Source: Pezizomycotina sp. ARF18
Taxonomy: Eukaryota; Ascomycota
Direction of reading: 5' to 3'
Length of the DNA: 64,000 nt
Assembly (NCBI GenBank): GCA_002224055.1
Contig: AZLU01000050.1
Coordinates: forward strand, 62,001 to 126,000
The notes under the pieces were generated by a model. That model ran no database searches. It was not told the DNA's origin and worked only from the letters and a program-made list of their open reading frames with translations. The translations under genes and the position numbers were made by a program. Shown here piece after piece: positions 9,828 to 20,084 of the stretch; the stretch's first letter is position 1, and every line of letters begins with the position of its first letter.

Positions 9828-10053
9828 TGAACTAAAAGAGCAAAGAGTAAACGGCAGTTGATCCATTAAATCACATTTAATGGATTTAAAATATATTCTA
9901 AGGGGGTTTCGAAAGGAACAAAGGTATAAAACTTGGTTTCAACATGCAACAGGGTTGAAACTCCTATATCAAAATCCCATCTAAGCAATTCGATTTAAAA
10001 TTTTTTCTACTTATAATTCTACCTATAATTCTACTATTGTATTACCTGGATTC

Positions 10054-10205
10054 TGATATGGTTTAATAGATGGTGAGGGTTCATTTAGTATAATAATAGA
10101 TAAAAATAAGACTCAAAAATTAGGTTGACGTGCTCAATTTAAATTTCAAATAGGTTTACACAAAAAAGATCTTAACTTATCTCTTTATCCGACAGCAATT
10201 AGGAG
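10054..10205 (+). pseudogene. LAGLIDADG domain 1 half of the nad5 intron 1 endonuclease
   Basis: Reads WYGLIDGEGSFSIIIDKNK, then LGWRAQFKFQIGLHKKDLN, then stops. The second domain appears at 12190, 2 kb further on. The split is best explained by insertion of the module at 10455-12100. Confidence 0.75.
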
Positions 10206-10454
10206 ATAAAATTCAGAATATATAAAGTGAGTTAATAAACACTAGCTATCTTTATAAATACAAACTCTATTAAGATTGCTAGTTTATATAAATGGGACCC
10301 TTTTAATGAAAAATAAGGCTCACTTAAAAAGTTTGGTAGATATTAAGAAAAATATAATCATTAATAATAATGGTTATTAATTTTTATAAGTAATTTTAAT
10401 TAAAATAATGGTTATTAATCTTTATAAGTAATTTTTAATTAAAATAATTCTCGA

Positions 10455-10696
10455 CCTTTTTATATAATATCTTTATAAGATAAGATTTTTTTTATTTTCT
10501 TTTTCTGGTTAAAATAATATCAGATTGACTATAGTAATTGTAATTAATATTAATTTTTATCTAAATATTTTCTTTTATGACTAATCAAATAATTATAAAC
10601 ACTGAAAGGTGATTTATGCCATCTAATGCTAAGGATATTGGAATTTTATATCTAATATTCGCATTATTATCAGGATTGCCAGCTTTTTCTGTTCTC
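10455..10696 (+). pseudogene. cox1: duplicate cox1 leader and 5' end
   Basis: The 120-bp leader 10455-10576 is nearly identical to 29622-29753. ATG 10577 then reads [20 protein letters not shown] and [20 protein letters not shown]. Compared with 29754-29970 it lacks two codons (SGVSGTAF becomes SGLPAF) and stops at SVL, where the group II-like sequence GTGCGCC begins at 10697. A cox1 start buried in a nad5 intron cannot give full-length Cox1. Confidence 0.85.
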
Positions 10697-11170
10697 GTGC
10701 GCCGCTGCGCCTTATTTATATTAAGTTTTATTTTAAAAAATAAAACTCGCAATTTAACCTATATTGCGATAACGTCAGACTTAGTCGGGTGGGAAAGCTC
10801 CCCGGTGAACTGAACATATCTGGTAAAAGCATCTCTAATACTAAATCAGGTAAATGTTAAGATGTGAGTTGTTATTCCTATGGTTAAAGTTATATTACTT
10901 GAATCCAATTCAGAGGGTACCTATAGAAAAGGGTTAGTGCTTGCCTGTAATCGTCACTATATAACGTTTAATGGAATGGGAAAATGCATTCTAAAAGGTC
11001 ACGTTATTGCCTGAAATATATTAAGTAACAAAAATGGAGAGTTGGGGACTTAAGGTAATTGTCGGTATAAATAGGGAACTGCGGAATTGCCTAAGGGTTG
11101 GTGCTTTTCCAACTTACGGTAATGGAGGCCCTAGAGTAAATATTTTTTTACAAAGGGAGCCAGAATGTAT
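10697..11170 (+). other. group II-like intron 5' region
   Basis: Begins GTGCGCCGCTGCGCC directly after a cox1 exon fragment, matching the GUGYG consensus of group II introns. It shares long stretches with 29971-30335 (TAGGGAACTGCGGAATTGCC, CTAAGGGTTGG, GGCCCTAGAGTAAATATT). No reverse transcriptase and no clear domain V are visible, so the class rests on the 5' end and on the similarity between the two copies. Confidence 0.55.
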
Positions 11171-12068
11171 TCTTGTTTTGCTAATCGTAAGCGGTCCGGA
11201 GTCCGGCTATTATCAGATACCAGTCAAACGGGTCTGAGTCTTCCGAGAAAGCTCACAAAACTGATAGAGCTAAAAAAAGTTGGTAATTTACAGAACGTAA
11301 AATATTCAACCACTGGCGGAGCCTCTAATTCTAAAGGCCTTTCTATAATTTCAGTTAAGTCTATAAAAATACTGATACTCAAAAGCTAGAAATCCTTGCA
11401 GAAAATAAAGGTAGATCAGGTATATATAAATGAACAAACTTAGAAAATAATAATTGCTATATTGGAAGTTCTGTTAATTTATCTCGAAGATTTTCACAAT
11501 ATTACAATATTAATGTATTAACTAAGTTCAGAAAAACCAGTCTTATTAATAAAGCTCTTTTAAAGTATGGTTATTCCAAATTTAAGTTAGAAATTTTAGA
11601 ATATTGCGAGCGTAATGATGCAGTCAAAAGAGAACAATATTATATTAATCTCTTGAAACCGGAATACAATATTCTTAAAATAGCTGGCTCATCTTTAGGT
11701 TATAAACACACGAAAGAGAGCTTAGCTAAGATGATAGGTAAAAAAATCTGAAGAAACTAGGGTTAAGATGTCTAGTATTCGAACAGGAAAAAAAACATAC
11801 TGAAGAAACTCGAGCTCAGATTTCAAGTTCTCAAACAAGAGAAAAAAAATTCAATGTTTGGAAAACTCTCAGCGATATTGCTAAAGAAAAAATCCGTAAA
11901 TCAAAAGAAATAGGAGTTGTAGTTTTAAATGTAAAGACTGGTGAAAGTATAAAATATGAATCTAAATTAAAAGCGTTCCTTGCTCTTAATACTCCGTATA
12001 CAACACTAGGAAGACATTTAAATAGTAAAAAACTTCTTAAGGGTATATATAAAATTTCTCTGGCTTAG
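11165..12068 (+). pseudogene. GIY-YIG endonuclease with NUMOD3 repeats
   Basis: Leader MYSCFANRKRSGVRLLSDTS ... [14 protein letters not shown], then (after a frameshift near 11350) the linker TDTQKLEILAENKGRSGIYK, the GIY-YIG core (GIYKWTNLENNNCYIGSSVN, catalytic-type RRFSQYY, EILEYC, REQYYINLLKPEYNI) and damaged NUMOD3 repeats from 11700. A C-terminal NUMOD1-like end (TPYTTLGRHLNSKKLLKGIY) closes at TAG 12066-12068. At least three frame breaks. The leader [10 protein letters not shown] is shared with the endonuclease fused to nad1. Confidence 0.75.
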
Positions 12069-12189
12069 TATTTTTATGTTCAAATTCAAAATAAAAAATT
12101 TTAAAATAATATTTTATATTTCTAGTGAATCGTTTGATTTAGCTGAAAATATTTTAGTCGAAATTTTGTGTAATAAATTATGATAATAT

Positions 12190-12620
12190 AAATTTATACC
12201 CTCATTGAATTTCAGGTTTTGTAAGCGCTGAGGGGAATTTTGATGTTCGTATGCCATCAACCAATAGTAAATTAGGTAATCGAGTACAATTGAGATTTAG
12301 AATATCTCAACATAGTAGAGATCTTAGATTAATGGAGAAAATAGTTGAATATTTTGGGTCAGGAAAAATTTATAAATATGGAGGTAAGTCTGCTGTTAAT
12401 TTAACAATTGTTGACTTTACTGATATAACCAATATAATAGTTCCATTTTTTAATAAAAAATTCCTCTCTAAAGAGAGGAATTATAAATTTTTATGATTAT
12501 CTTGATTGATGTAAAATTCATAATTTAATGATTAATCGTTCTCATCTTACGGTTGAAGGTATAAATTAAATTAGAAAGATAAAATCTGGTATGAATAGAG
12601 GTAGAAGTATTGAAGATTAA
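12190..12620 (+). pseudogene. LAGLIDADG domain 2 half of the nad5 intron 1 endonuclease
   Basis: Reads NLYPHWISGFVSAEGNFDVR, SQHSRDLRLMEKIVEYFGSG, FTDITNIIVPFFNK. A palindrome (12459-12482) then replaces the usual YPLxGVK segment, followed by HNLMINRSHLTVEGIN and SGMNRGRSIED (TAA 12618-12620). Partner of the domain at 10054. Confidence 0.75.
12459..12482. repeat. 24-bp palindrome inside LAGLIDADG domain 2
   Basis: AATTCCTCTCT and AGAGAGGAATT around AA. Same CTCTCT core as the copies at 1665 and 50053, with different outer bases, inserted in coding sequence. Confidence 0.8.
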
Positions 12621-12677
12621 CTATTGTTAGTCTCAAATACCTAATAAATCAATTGTAGGATAAATTTGGATTAAAAG

Positions 12678-12779
12678 CACAATCAAAGATTTTTTAGTTA
12701 TTTAAGCCTATTCACTTGATTTATGACCATATTGGTGACAGCAGACAATTTCTTATTAATGTTTATAGGTTGAGAAGGT
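12678..12779 (+). CDS. nad5: nad5 exon 2
   Basis: Exactly 34 codons: HNQRFFSYLSLFTWFMTILV, TADNFLLMFIGWEG. Preceded by G12677 and ending in T12779, both as group I splicing requires. The universally conserved GWEG uses TGA for Trp. Joins DP of exon 1 to VGICSYLL of exon 3. Confidence 0.93.
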
Positions 12780-13199
12780 AAAAAAAAAAAAAAATGCCTT
12801 AAATGTTATAGTGTTCTTATAGTTTTTTCTTTAAAGCTTAATGTTTTTAGGTTTAATAATTACGTTTTTATATGTTTTATCTGTTTCTAAACAAAATTTT
12901 TTTTATATGAATTAAAGTCAAGGAAACAAAATTAGACCTCAAAGTTTAGATGTAATATCAAAGGTACTCATAAACTCTTTATTATGTCATTCACTTATAA
13001 AAAAGTTACTTTGTAACTCATAAATAGGTGGATATTCAATAGGTTTAAATATAAGATATGAAAAACTGCTTAAAAGAATAGCTTCTTATTTTAATTTAGT
13101 CACAAATAATGTAGCTTTTAAAAGTTTAATTAATAAAATTAATAATAATTATTAATTTTATAAGTAATATGATTTAAAATTTTTACATTTTTAGTGACC

Positions 13200-13270
13200 A
13201 CGATATTAGCTTAACGGTAAAGTACTCCACTTCAGATGGTGAGATATTTGTTTAATTCAGATATCTCATA
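13200..13270 (+). tRNA. trnW: tRNA-Trp(UCA)-like element
   Basis: D arm TAGCTTAACGGTAAAGTA, anticodon arm CTCCA-CTTCAGA-TGGTG with anticodon UCA (reads UGA and UGG, fitting code 4), T arm ATTTG-TTTAATT-CAGAT. The acceptor stem ACGATAT/ATCTCAT has two mismatches. A sister copy at 48034 also lies in an intron, so either may be a relic carried by a module. Confidence 0.5.
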
Positions 13271-13309
13271 ATACGGTTCTTAATGTTAATTTATTTCGAT
13301 AGGAAAAAA

Positions 13310-14101
13310 ACTTAAGGGGTTTTTTGCATATTTGTGCAAAATACCATTACCTTTTCACTTCCTATTTTTAAATAGGAAGTTAAAGGAGGGAAAGGGTGGG
13401 TAAACAAAAATAAACAAAAACTTTAGATGACAATGTAATAGTATGATTCAGAAGGCGTGAGTTCGTGACTCAAATATCGGGCAGCGGGCTGATACCCTAC
13501 TGTTCCCCAGGTAAGGGTTACCGATATTTCGGAGAATTTGCTATATGTGATTTATTTTGTGGATATGAAAATTTTTTATATTATAAATAGACCGGTCCTT
13601 TAAATGATGAGAGTCTGGTTCACAAGATTGGACTTGAATTATACAAATGTTTATATTTGCTTTGATTTTAATAAATATATTTATGTTTAATAAGAAAGTT
13701 TGTGAAAAGAAGCCTCCATGGAAGCTCCTATTGGTAAAAAACAAAATCAAAATCTCCACTCTAATAAGTTGCCTCGCCGCCCATAACTGATTAACAAACC
13801 AGAACTAAAGGATGATGTTTGTATTAAATATAGTATAATTGACGACATAGGGTGGACCAAAATCCCACTTGAGGTGCACAACTTTATATTTACGAGAAAT
13901 AGTACACTGGTAGCGACGATTAAAATTCGATCGGTGCGACTCCTGGACAGATACTTAGACTCTAATAAATATAATAATAAAAATTTGGATTTACCCACTC
14001 TGGAAAGTCCTCTAACAAAATAATAATAATAATAGAAAATCTTCAAAAAATTCAATTTATTAATAACTTTAACAAGACCCTTCACTTGCATTAGCATTTG
14101 A
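13310..14101 (+). repeat. R module copy 1 (structured leader, about 0.8 kb)
   Basis: Shares in order with the copies at 17774, 23573 and 26669: a GGTTTTTTGCA/TGCAAAATACC hairpin, GGAGGGAAAGGGTGGGTAAA, ACTTTAGATGACAATG, TTGCTATATGTGATTTATTT, ACCAAAATCCC, ACGAGAAATAGTA, a tRNA T-arm-like hairpin (GGTGCGACTCC), CTTAGACT-TAATAAATATAA and TACCCACTCTGGAAAGTC. It lacks the 5' AGAAAGGAAACACC box; a tRNA-Trp-like element stands there instead. A palindrome (13357-13380) interrupts it. RNA class unknown. Confidence 0.7.
13357..13380. repeat. palindrome ACTTCCTATTT-tt-AAATAGGAAGT
   Basis: 11-bp arms. It sits where the other R modules read AACTCCATATCTTAGATAGACGGGTT, so it was inserted in this copy only. 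Confidence 0.8.
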
Positions 14102-14872
14102 ATGGGAAATATTAGCAGCTTAATTGGTACACCAATGAGCTCAAACTTTTGTGTACGCACTAATCGTTTCTGCATTGAAAACTTATTATGTTTTTCTACT
14201 ACTAGCTTTAAGAGTAAAAATAATATAATACCAGAGGATTCTAAATTAAAATTGACAACAGAGTATAAAAAAAATATGAATTAAGTTTAATACAAAAACA
14301 AGCTCTTATTGGTATACTTCTAGGTGATGGTTTCTTAGAAAGGGTTAAATCTACTCATAATACAAGATTACGTATTGAGCAATCTTACCCTGAAAAAGAA
14401 GAATATTTAAAAAGCTTATATGCATTGCTAAAACCTTTGACTACCATGACTCCGGTTATTTTAACAAGAAAGCCTGATAGACGTACAGATGAAATATATA
14501 AATCTTTATATTTTTTAACCTTAAGAATGCCTTGTTTAAATTATTATTATGAATTGTTTTTATAATAATAGAGTAAAAATAATACCAAAAAATTTAGAGG
14601 AATTATTAACTGCTAGAGGGTTAGCTTATTGAATTATGGATGATAGCGGTATATCAGTTTATAATGAAACTATTCTTCATACTAGAGCATTTACTAAAGA
14701 AGATGTAATATATCTTCAATCTGTACTAAATAAAAATTTTGGTTTAGTTACTAGACTGGAAGAGAAAAACAAAATCAGAATAATATATATACCTATTAAA
14801 CAAAAAACAAAGCTTAAAGATATTGTAGGTTCTTATATGCATAAAAATATGCTATATAAAATAGGTCTATAA
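14102..14872 (+). CDS. LAGLIDADG_2-type endonuclease with GIY-module leader
   Basis: ATG 14102 opens with MGNISSLIGTPMSSN, the leader that elsewhere precedes GIY-YIG genes (24613, 27712). A different body follows: LIQKQALIGILLGDGFLERV (first LAGLIDADG helix), YALLKPLTTMTPVIL, PKNLEELLTARGLAYWIMDD (second helix, catalytic-type DD), TKEDVIYLQSVLNKNFG, ending MHKNMLYKIGL with TAA 14870-14872. One frame change near 14282 joins leader and body, another is near 14562 at a T run. About 250 residues. Shows that an R module can carry a different endonuclease class. Confidence 0.75.
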
Positions 14873-14879
14873 ATTAGGA

Positions 14880-15230
14880 GAATTAGTTAGGATACTTGGC
14901 ATAGTTAGTTAAATCGCATATCAGACAGGAGTGGTAGCAGAACATTTCTTCCATCGCAATATCCAGCCGCAAATCTTGACAAAACAACAAGATCTCTATG
15001 ACAGTTCATCCTTAGCTCACAAACCAATAAAAAAAATATTTGAATCTAGGAGAACAACTGGATAATTGAGATACACCAGCGGTGAAGTTTGAGATGGAAA
15101 GCGGTATGATAAGAGACTATTACGTTCTGTTTGGAGGCAGTTGAAGTCACAACTAGACTGACCTACAATATAAGAATTTAAAATAGATAATTAAACATAT
15201 AATTAAAGCGCTCTGCTTGGGATTAAGTCA
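14880..15230. other. intron 2 segment, structured but unassigned
   Basis: No ORF. GC content is moderate, with hairpin-forming pieces (ACCAGCGGTGAAGTTTGAG, GGAGGCAGTTGAAGTCACAA). Probably intron RNA between the ORF and the 3' core. Confidence 0.4.
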
Positions 15231-15469
15231 TTAACTAGCAATATCATTGAAAACGATCAAACAAGGATTAAATAACGTCTTTGAAGAACGTCGGTCATAT
15301 TTTTGATCGCTATAGACTAGTACAATGGTGGGTGCCTTAAATGGTGCTTAATGGATAGTCAAAATTTGTATACTATAAAATATTCCAAGGCTTTAAAGTA
15401 AAACCTATTAGGTATTAAAGTACAGGGGATAAGATTATAACTTTATATTTTATATGTTCTACAAATTTG

Positions 15470-15757
15470 GTTGGTATTTGTTCATATTTATTAGTTAATT
15501 TCTGATATACTAGAATTGCGGCAAATCAAAGCTCTATCTCAGCATTATTAACTAATAGAGTAGGTGATTGCTTTTTAACTATTGGTATTTTCGCAATTTT
15601 ATGAACCTTTGGTAATGTAGATTATGCAACTGTATTTTCACTTGCTCCATTTATTAGTGAAAACATTGTAACTTTAATAGGTATTTGCTTATTAATTGGT
15701 GCTATGGCAAAGAGCTCTCAAGTTGGTCTTCACGTGTGACTCCCTATGGCGATGGAA
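15470..15757 (+). CDS. nad5: nad5 exon 3
   Basis: 96 codons from [20 protein letters not shown] to HVWLPMAME, including [20 protein letters not shown] and [16 protein letters not shown], the core of the antiporter-like fold. It starts after G15469. At the 3' end the Gly codon of the usual MAMEGPTPVS is missing from both this exon and the next, and the last base is not U, so this junction is less certain than the other four. Confidence 0.88.
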
Positions 15758-16025
15758 CCAAAAGTCGCAAATGGTCAATAACTACATAAAATAGTTGTAA
15801 AATTCGGCCATAGAACCATATTAGTAATAATTAAATAAAATATATTTACATATATGGATAGTTCACACTTCTGAACTTAAATTCTACTGAGGTGAAAACG
15901 GTCAAAATTTTTATAGTTAAGACCGTCAGTATTTTAATATATTGCTACAGACTGGGTCACCACGGGTCACTGAAATTGTGGCTTAATGTACAGTCGAAAG
16001 CTCATATTATTTAGATTTATAAAAT

Positions 16026-16310
16026 ATTATCTTTATTGATAATTACTTTATATCGCGAGCTTTGGGAAGGTTTACTTAAAATATTTATTTTTTTTATTAT
16101 TAAAGACTTTTATACTTTAGGTATAATTTATTTTATTTATTTTAATACTTCATATAAAAACATATATAAAAATTTTCATACTAGCAGTAAAATATCTTTA
16201 ATATGGGTATATGATATAACTAAATTATCTGATAATAAGAATTATTTAAAGGTGCCCTTTTAAAACAAAATTGGAATGTGCCAATGTTTTAAAAATTAGC
16301 CGTAGTTGTT
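16026..16310. other. AT-rich intron segment, no gene seen
   Basis: The open frame here (about 75 codons) is AT-driven with no recognisable motif. Nothing else noted. Confidence 0.4.
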
Positions 16311-16319
16311 GCACTTTTT

Positions 16320-16700
16320 TTAGATAGTTATAAATTATTTAAAAATAAATGAATCTTTAGTTCTGTTGAATTATCTAAAGAACAATTATTTAAATTTTTA
16401 ATACCTTCAACAGTATGAGAAGTAATAACAGGAGAGTTATTAGGGGACGGACATATATCATATGATCCTATTAATAAACCTTTAATAAATGGGAGATTAG
16501 AATTAGGTCCTAGCGTGTCAAAAAAAAGCTGCTAGAGATGGGGAATTAGAATTAGGTCCTAGCGGTGTAAAAAAAAAAAAAAAGCTGGTAGAGATGGGAA
16601 ATTAAAATTAAGTCCTAGCGGTGTTAGAAAAAGCTGCTAGAGATAGGGATTTAAGTAAAAAAAAAAAAGAAAAACAACGTTTCAAGTTAAAAAATATAGG
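16320..16700 (+). pseudogene. LAGLIDADG_2 N-terminal fragment with internal tandem repeat
   Basis: Reads WIFSSVELSKEQLFKFL, VWEVITGELLGDGHISYDP, PLINGRLELGPS, i.e. the first LAGLIDADG helix of the LAGLIDADG_2 family. From 16495 the sequence is a triplicated unit of about 50-57 bp (see next entry) and the frame is lost. Confidence 0.65.
16495..16650 (+). repeat. tandem repeat, three units of about 50-57 bp
   Basis: Units at about 16495-16543, 16544-16600 and 16601-16649 each read ATTAGAATTAGGTCCTAGCG, an A run of variable length, then AGCTGCTAGAGATGGGGA. It expands the GRLELGPS codons of a LAGLIDADG_2 gene; slippage is the likely cause. Confidence 0.85.
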
Positions 16701-16709
16701 TTAATTTAG

Positions 16710-17470
16710 TTTATAAAATTTATTTCGGTTTGTAAAAACAAGGGTAAAACCCAAGTTTTTTAAGGTATAGTAAGGAATATCATTACTTTATTACACCTTT
16801 TTACCATCTATAATATGGTGGTAAATGGCTTGCACGCTAAGGTGCCCAAATTTATATTAGACATATATTTCGATGCTATTTTTCTCTTTTTGAGCGTGTT
16901 TAACTAGCGTAAATTTATACACTATACACGTTTAAATAGAGGAATGGTTATGGTGTTTCATACTGGGTACTAAAGGTCTGTGACCAACCGCTGGGTTAAT
17001 ATATCAGAGTTTTTAACCCTTCACATAATCAGCTCAGCACGAACAAAGTAATTTTTTATTTAATAAAATATTGACAATAGTTGTAATGTTTTAATCGATA
17101 AAAACAATCCTCCTACCTCTGGGTGTGGAGCGAAATTACAATAAATTTTATAAAAATTTGATTTTTTACTTTTTTTTTAGAAAATGATACAAACATCAAA
17201 AATAATTGGGACTAGTTTAATCTGACGCGAGGTGGGGCGTGAAGGTACTAGTTTTTAGCGACCCCTATCTGCTAAAACTTTTGATTTTATAATCTTTCCC
17301 TAGCGCAGTTAAATTATCTGCCTATCTAAACTCCATATTATTATACGGTTATATAAAGATTATATAATAATTTTCTGCTAAAATTTTACATTATGTTAAT
17401 TATTTAAAATTTAATATGTTAGCTCCTCTTTGTACTTCATCTAACCCTACACCTTGGCCCAATCCAAAAG
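16710..17470. other. intron segment without a recognised gene
   Basis: Moderately structured sequence (GGTAAATGGCTTGCACGCTA, TGTGACCAACCGCTGGGTTA). A GC patch GACGCGAGGTGGGGCGTGAA at 17222-17244 resembles GCGCGAGGCGGGGCGTAAAA at 38615 and 56275, so it is a dispersed GC-rich repeat. Confidence 0.45.
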
Positions 17471-17479
17471 TGGGGTAAA

Positions 17480-17690
17480 GAACCAACACAGTATTGATTT
17501 TCTACTAAACGTCTTCCTGCTATCACTAATTTGTATCAATTTTGATATAAACAAATAGATGGTAATTATGATCTCTACCTATTATAACTGAGCTTTATAA
17601 TGAGTTTTATAAAGAAAAAATAAAAATAGTTCCTTTAGATTTATCTTTATTAACTCCCCTTGCACTTGCTCATTTTTCTTAAGATTAAGT
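17480..17690 (+). pseudogene. LAGLIDADG_2 middle fragment
   Basis: Reads YFSTKRLPAITNLYQFWYKQ, then IKIVPLDLSLLTPLALAHF, the stretch that leads into the second LAGLIDADG helix. It stops there. A different copy of the same stretch (KVLPFDIEKLLTPIALAHW) resumes at 20085, beyond the inserted GIY-YIG module. Confidence 0.65.
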
Positions 17691-17773
17691 AATCAATTTA
17701 ATCTTTTAATAATAAAATTTATAAGTAATATGTTTTAAAAATATAAAAAATTTTTAATTAATAAAAATTTAAT

Positions 17774-18678
17774 AGAAAGGAAACACCTTTAAACAGCTGC
17801 TAGCAGCAGTTTTCGAAAAAGGTAAGCTAATAATATGTTTGATAGCGACTCTGCATGAAGTTAGTTCTTATTAGTAGGCTAAGAGTGGCTTTAGCAAGTT
17901 AAATTAAAGGGGGTTTTTGCATATTTGTGCAGAATACCATTGCCTTTAACTCCATATCTTAGATAGACGGGTTAAAGGAGGGAAAGGGTGGGTAAACAAA
18001 AACTTTAGATGACAATGTGATAGTATAATTCAGGCCGGTCTCTGATTCCGAGTATCAGGTATCGAACAGGGAGGCTGACACCCTACTGTATAATCAGGTA
18101 AGATTTCCGATATACCGGGGAATTTGCTATATGTGATTTATTTTGTGGATATGAAAAATTTTTATATTATAAATAGATCGGTCCTTTAAAGAAAGAGAGT
18201 CTGGTTCACAAGATTGGACTTGAATTAAAGAAACGAAACAAATTCATCCGTAATAATTACGGGGAGGGATACGTAAAATAGATTTGACAAATTTAGTAAG
18301 ATACTTAAAATGGTTAACTTCATAACTGCTTTAAGAACTAGTTAACAACCTGCTTTCCCTACTGAGTTTAACTAACGAGAGCTAAATTAAAACTAACCCA
18401 TAATGTTGCGATCAAATCACGAATAATTGACGGTATAGGTAGGACCAAAATCCCTGCTAAACTACACATTCTTTCTTTATCGAGAAATAGTATGCTCAAG
18501 GTTGATAATTCAGGTTCGAACCCTGAAGGTGTACTTAGACTTTAATAAATATAATAATAAAAATTTGGAGTTACCCACTCTGGAAAGTCATCTAACAAAC
18601 TAATAATAATAATAATCGAAAGTCTTCAAAAATTCAATTTTCTCAAAATTAACTTTAAAAAGACCATTCAACAATTGA
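17774..18678 (+). repeat. R module copy 2
   Basis: Full-length example: AGAAAGGAAACACCTTTAAA (17774), a GAAAAAGGTAA box, TATGTTTGATAGCGACTCTG, a TTTTTGCATATTTGTGCAGA hairpin, GGAGGGAAAGGGTGGGTA, TTGCTATATGTGATTTATTT, GACCAAAATCCC, TCGAGAAATAGTA, the T-arm-like hairpin TTCAGGTTCGAACCCTGAA, CTTAGACTTTAATAAATATA, TACCCACTCTGGAAAGTCAT, AAAGTCTTCAAAAATTCAAT. It ends where the GIY-YIG ATG begins. Inserted in a LAGLIDADG_2 gene. Confidence 0.75.
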
Positions 18679-19567
18679 ATGGATAGTCCCTTTGGCTTAC
18701 TAATTGGTAGCAGCTTAAACCGGTTAAAATTATTCAATCAAAATCTATTGCATTTTTCTACTTCTAGCTCTAAGAATGGAAATAATATAAAACCAGCAGT
18801 AGTGTATATTAATGCAGATACTCAAAAACTGCAATTCTTAAAGGAAAATAAATGTAAATCAGGAATTTATCGTTGAGTTCACAAAGAGACAGGAAAATGC
18901 TATGTTGGTTCTGCTAATGATTTATCTAAAAGATTTCACATCTATTACTCTCTGTTTAGTATCGAAAAAATTCTAAATAAATCTAAAAGCCATATACTTA
19001 GTGCTATACTAAAATATGGTTATTCCAAATTTACTCTTGAAATCCTGGAGTATTGTGATCCTAAGGATTTATTAAAGCGTGAACAATATTACATAGATTT
19101 ATTGAAACCTGAATATAATATTTAAAAAAAAGCAGGATCACGATTTGGAAGTATACACACAAAAGAAACTCTAGCTAAGATGTCTAGTACTAAAACAGGG
19201 AAAAAACTAACCTCAGAAACTCGAGCTAAAATATCTAGTGCTATAGTAGGGAAAAAGCATTCTGATGAAACTCGAGCTAAGATATCTAGTTCTAAAGCAG
19301 GTAAAACTCTGTCTGAAGAAACTCGAGCTCTGATGTCTAGTTCTAAAATAGGAGAACAAAATCCTAGGTTTGGTAAGCTAAAACCCGAAGGAGCAGGTAG
19401 ACTTTCTCAAAAAATAGCTGGATCTTTTAAATAATAATAGAACAGAATATGAATCTATTAGTACAGCTGCTTTAGCTCTTGGAATTAAACAAAACAGAAT
19501 TTCTATGTATTTTATTAACAATCAAACAAAACCATTCAAAGGTAGATACATTTTTGAAAAGTTATAA
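18679..19567 (+). pseudogene. GIY-YIG endonuclease with NUMOD3 repeats (one or two frame breaks)
   Basis: MDSPFGLLIGSSLNRLKLFN leader, LLHFSTSSSKNGNNIKPAVV, then KSGIYRWVHKETGKCYVGSA (GIY-YIG core), SKRFHIYYSLFSIEKIL, KYGYSKFTLEILEYCDPKDL, KREQYYIDLLKPEYNI. A one-base loss in a T run near 19120 breaks the frame. Four NUMOD3 repeats (TRAKISSxKxGKK) follow from 19200, then a NUMOD1-like end (ALGIKQNRISMYFINNQTKP, GRYIFEKL, TAA 19565-19567). Family members nick DNA as homing or free-standing mobile genes. Confidence 0.8.
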
Positions 19568-20084
19568 AAAAAACTATTTTTATAAAAAACATTAAAATTA
19601 TTTTACCTATAATCAGCATAAATAACGGGGAAAATAAAAATTAATATAAACGGTAAAGATCTAAATAAAATAAAACCTTTTACTATTGTATTATATCATT
19701 TTTTATACAAATAAAATATATAAAGTAAAATAAAACCACGGTAAAGGTTATGATTATATTATTTCTATATAAAAACAAAATTAGAGCATTAGACTTAGGT
19801 AGTAAAAGCCAATTCAACGTTATCAATAGTTTTAAATATTAAATAAAATTAATAATAGGAGATAATACGTATTTAAGGTTATTAATAATTTCGAAATAAA
19901 TTTTAATAATATAAATCGCTGAGGAGGTTATTTATAATTATGGCGAATAGGTGGAGCCCCTAGTAATTTTTATTAATTATTTAAAATTATAAAATTTAGC
20001 ATATTTGTGTTAATTAATAAAATTTTAATTAAATAAAAATTTTCAAATTAATAAATTATTTAATATTTGACATAAGATTACTAA
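19568..20084. other. AT-rich stretch, no gene seen
   Basis: Over 80 percent A+T by eye, with short inverted repeats of TTTTAATTAATAAAATTT type and the string GGTTATTTATAATTATGGCG. No ORF or RNA recognised. Confidence 0.45.

Larger units (their letters stand above)
9618..12677 (+). other. nad5 intron 1 (group I), split by a cox1/group II/GIY-YIG insert
   Basis: Splice signals are U9617 and G12677. The group I 5' core (9618-10000) shows TCCTAAAGCTTAAGGTACC, ACCGCGGATCT and AAGAGCAAAGAGTAAACGG. The LAGLIDADG gene is in two parts, domain 1 at 10054-10205 and domain 2 at 12190-12620, separated by 10455-12100, which carries a cox1 leader and 5' end, group II-like RNA and a GIY-YIG gene. Intron 5 has the same architecture. 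Confidence 0.8.
12780..15469 (+). other. nad5 intron 2 (group I) with R module and LAGLIDADG_2 gene
   Basis: Boundaries T12779 and G15469. It contains a tRNA-Trp-like sequence (13200-13270), an R module (13310-14100), a LAGLIDADG_2-type ORF (14102-14872) and a 3' core with paired GAACGTCGGTCATA ... TGATCGC and TAGACTAGTACAATGG (15290-15330). 12780-13195 is AT-rich with no gene seen. Confidence 0.75.

Noticed and set aside
13310-14101. R module as mitochondrial RNase P RNA
   Set aside because: GGAAAGTC resembles rnpB region I, but it lies at the 3' edge of the module with no matching region V after it, and four near-identical long copies argue against a housekeeping RNA.
13541-14175. Minus-strand open frames (72 and 142 codons)
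   Set aside because: They lie antisense to the R module and its ORF leader. A similar antisense frame recurs at 24513 only because the module is repeated.
16036-16263. Open frame of 75 codons in nad5 intron 3
   Set aside because: Composition is simply AT-driven (Ile, Tyr, Phe, Lys, Asn), with no motif and no support from neighbours.
19180-19434. NUMOD3 protein repeats or DNA repeats as a CRISPR array
   Set aside because: The repeats are coding units of a GIY-YIG protein (TRAKISS), without uniform spacers or cas genes.
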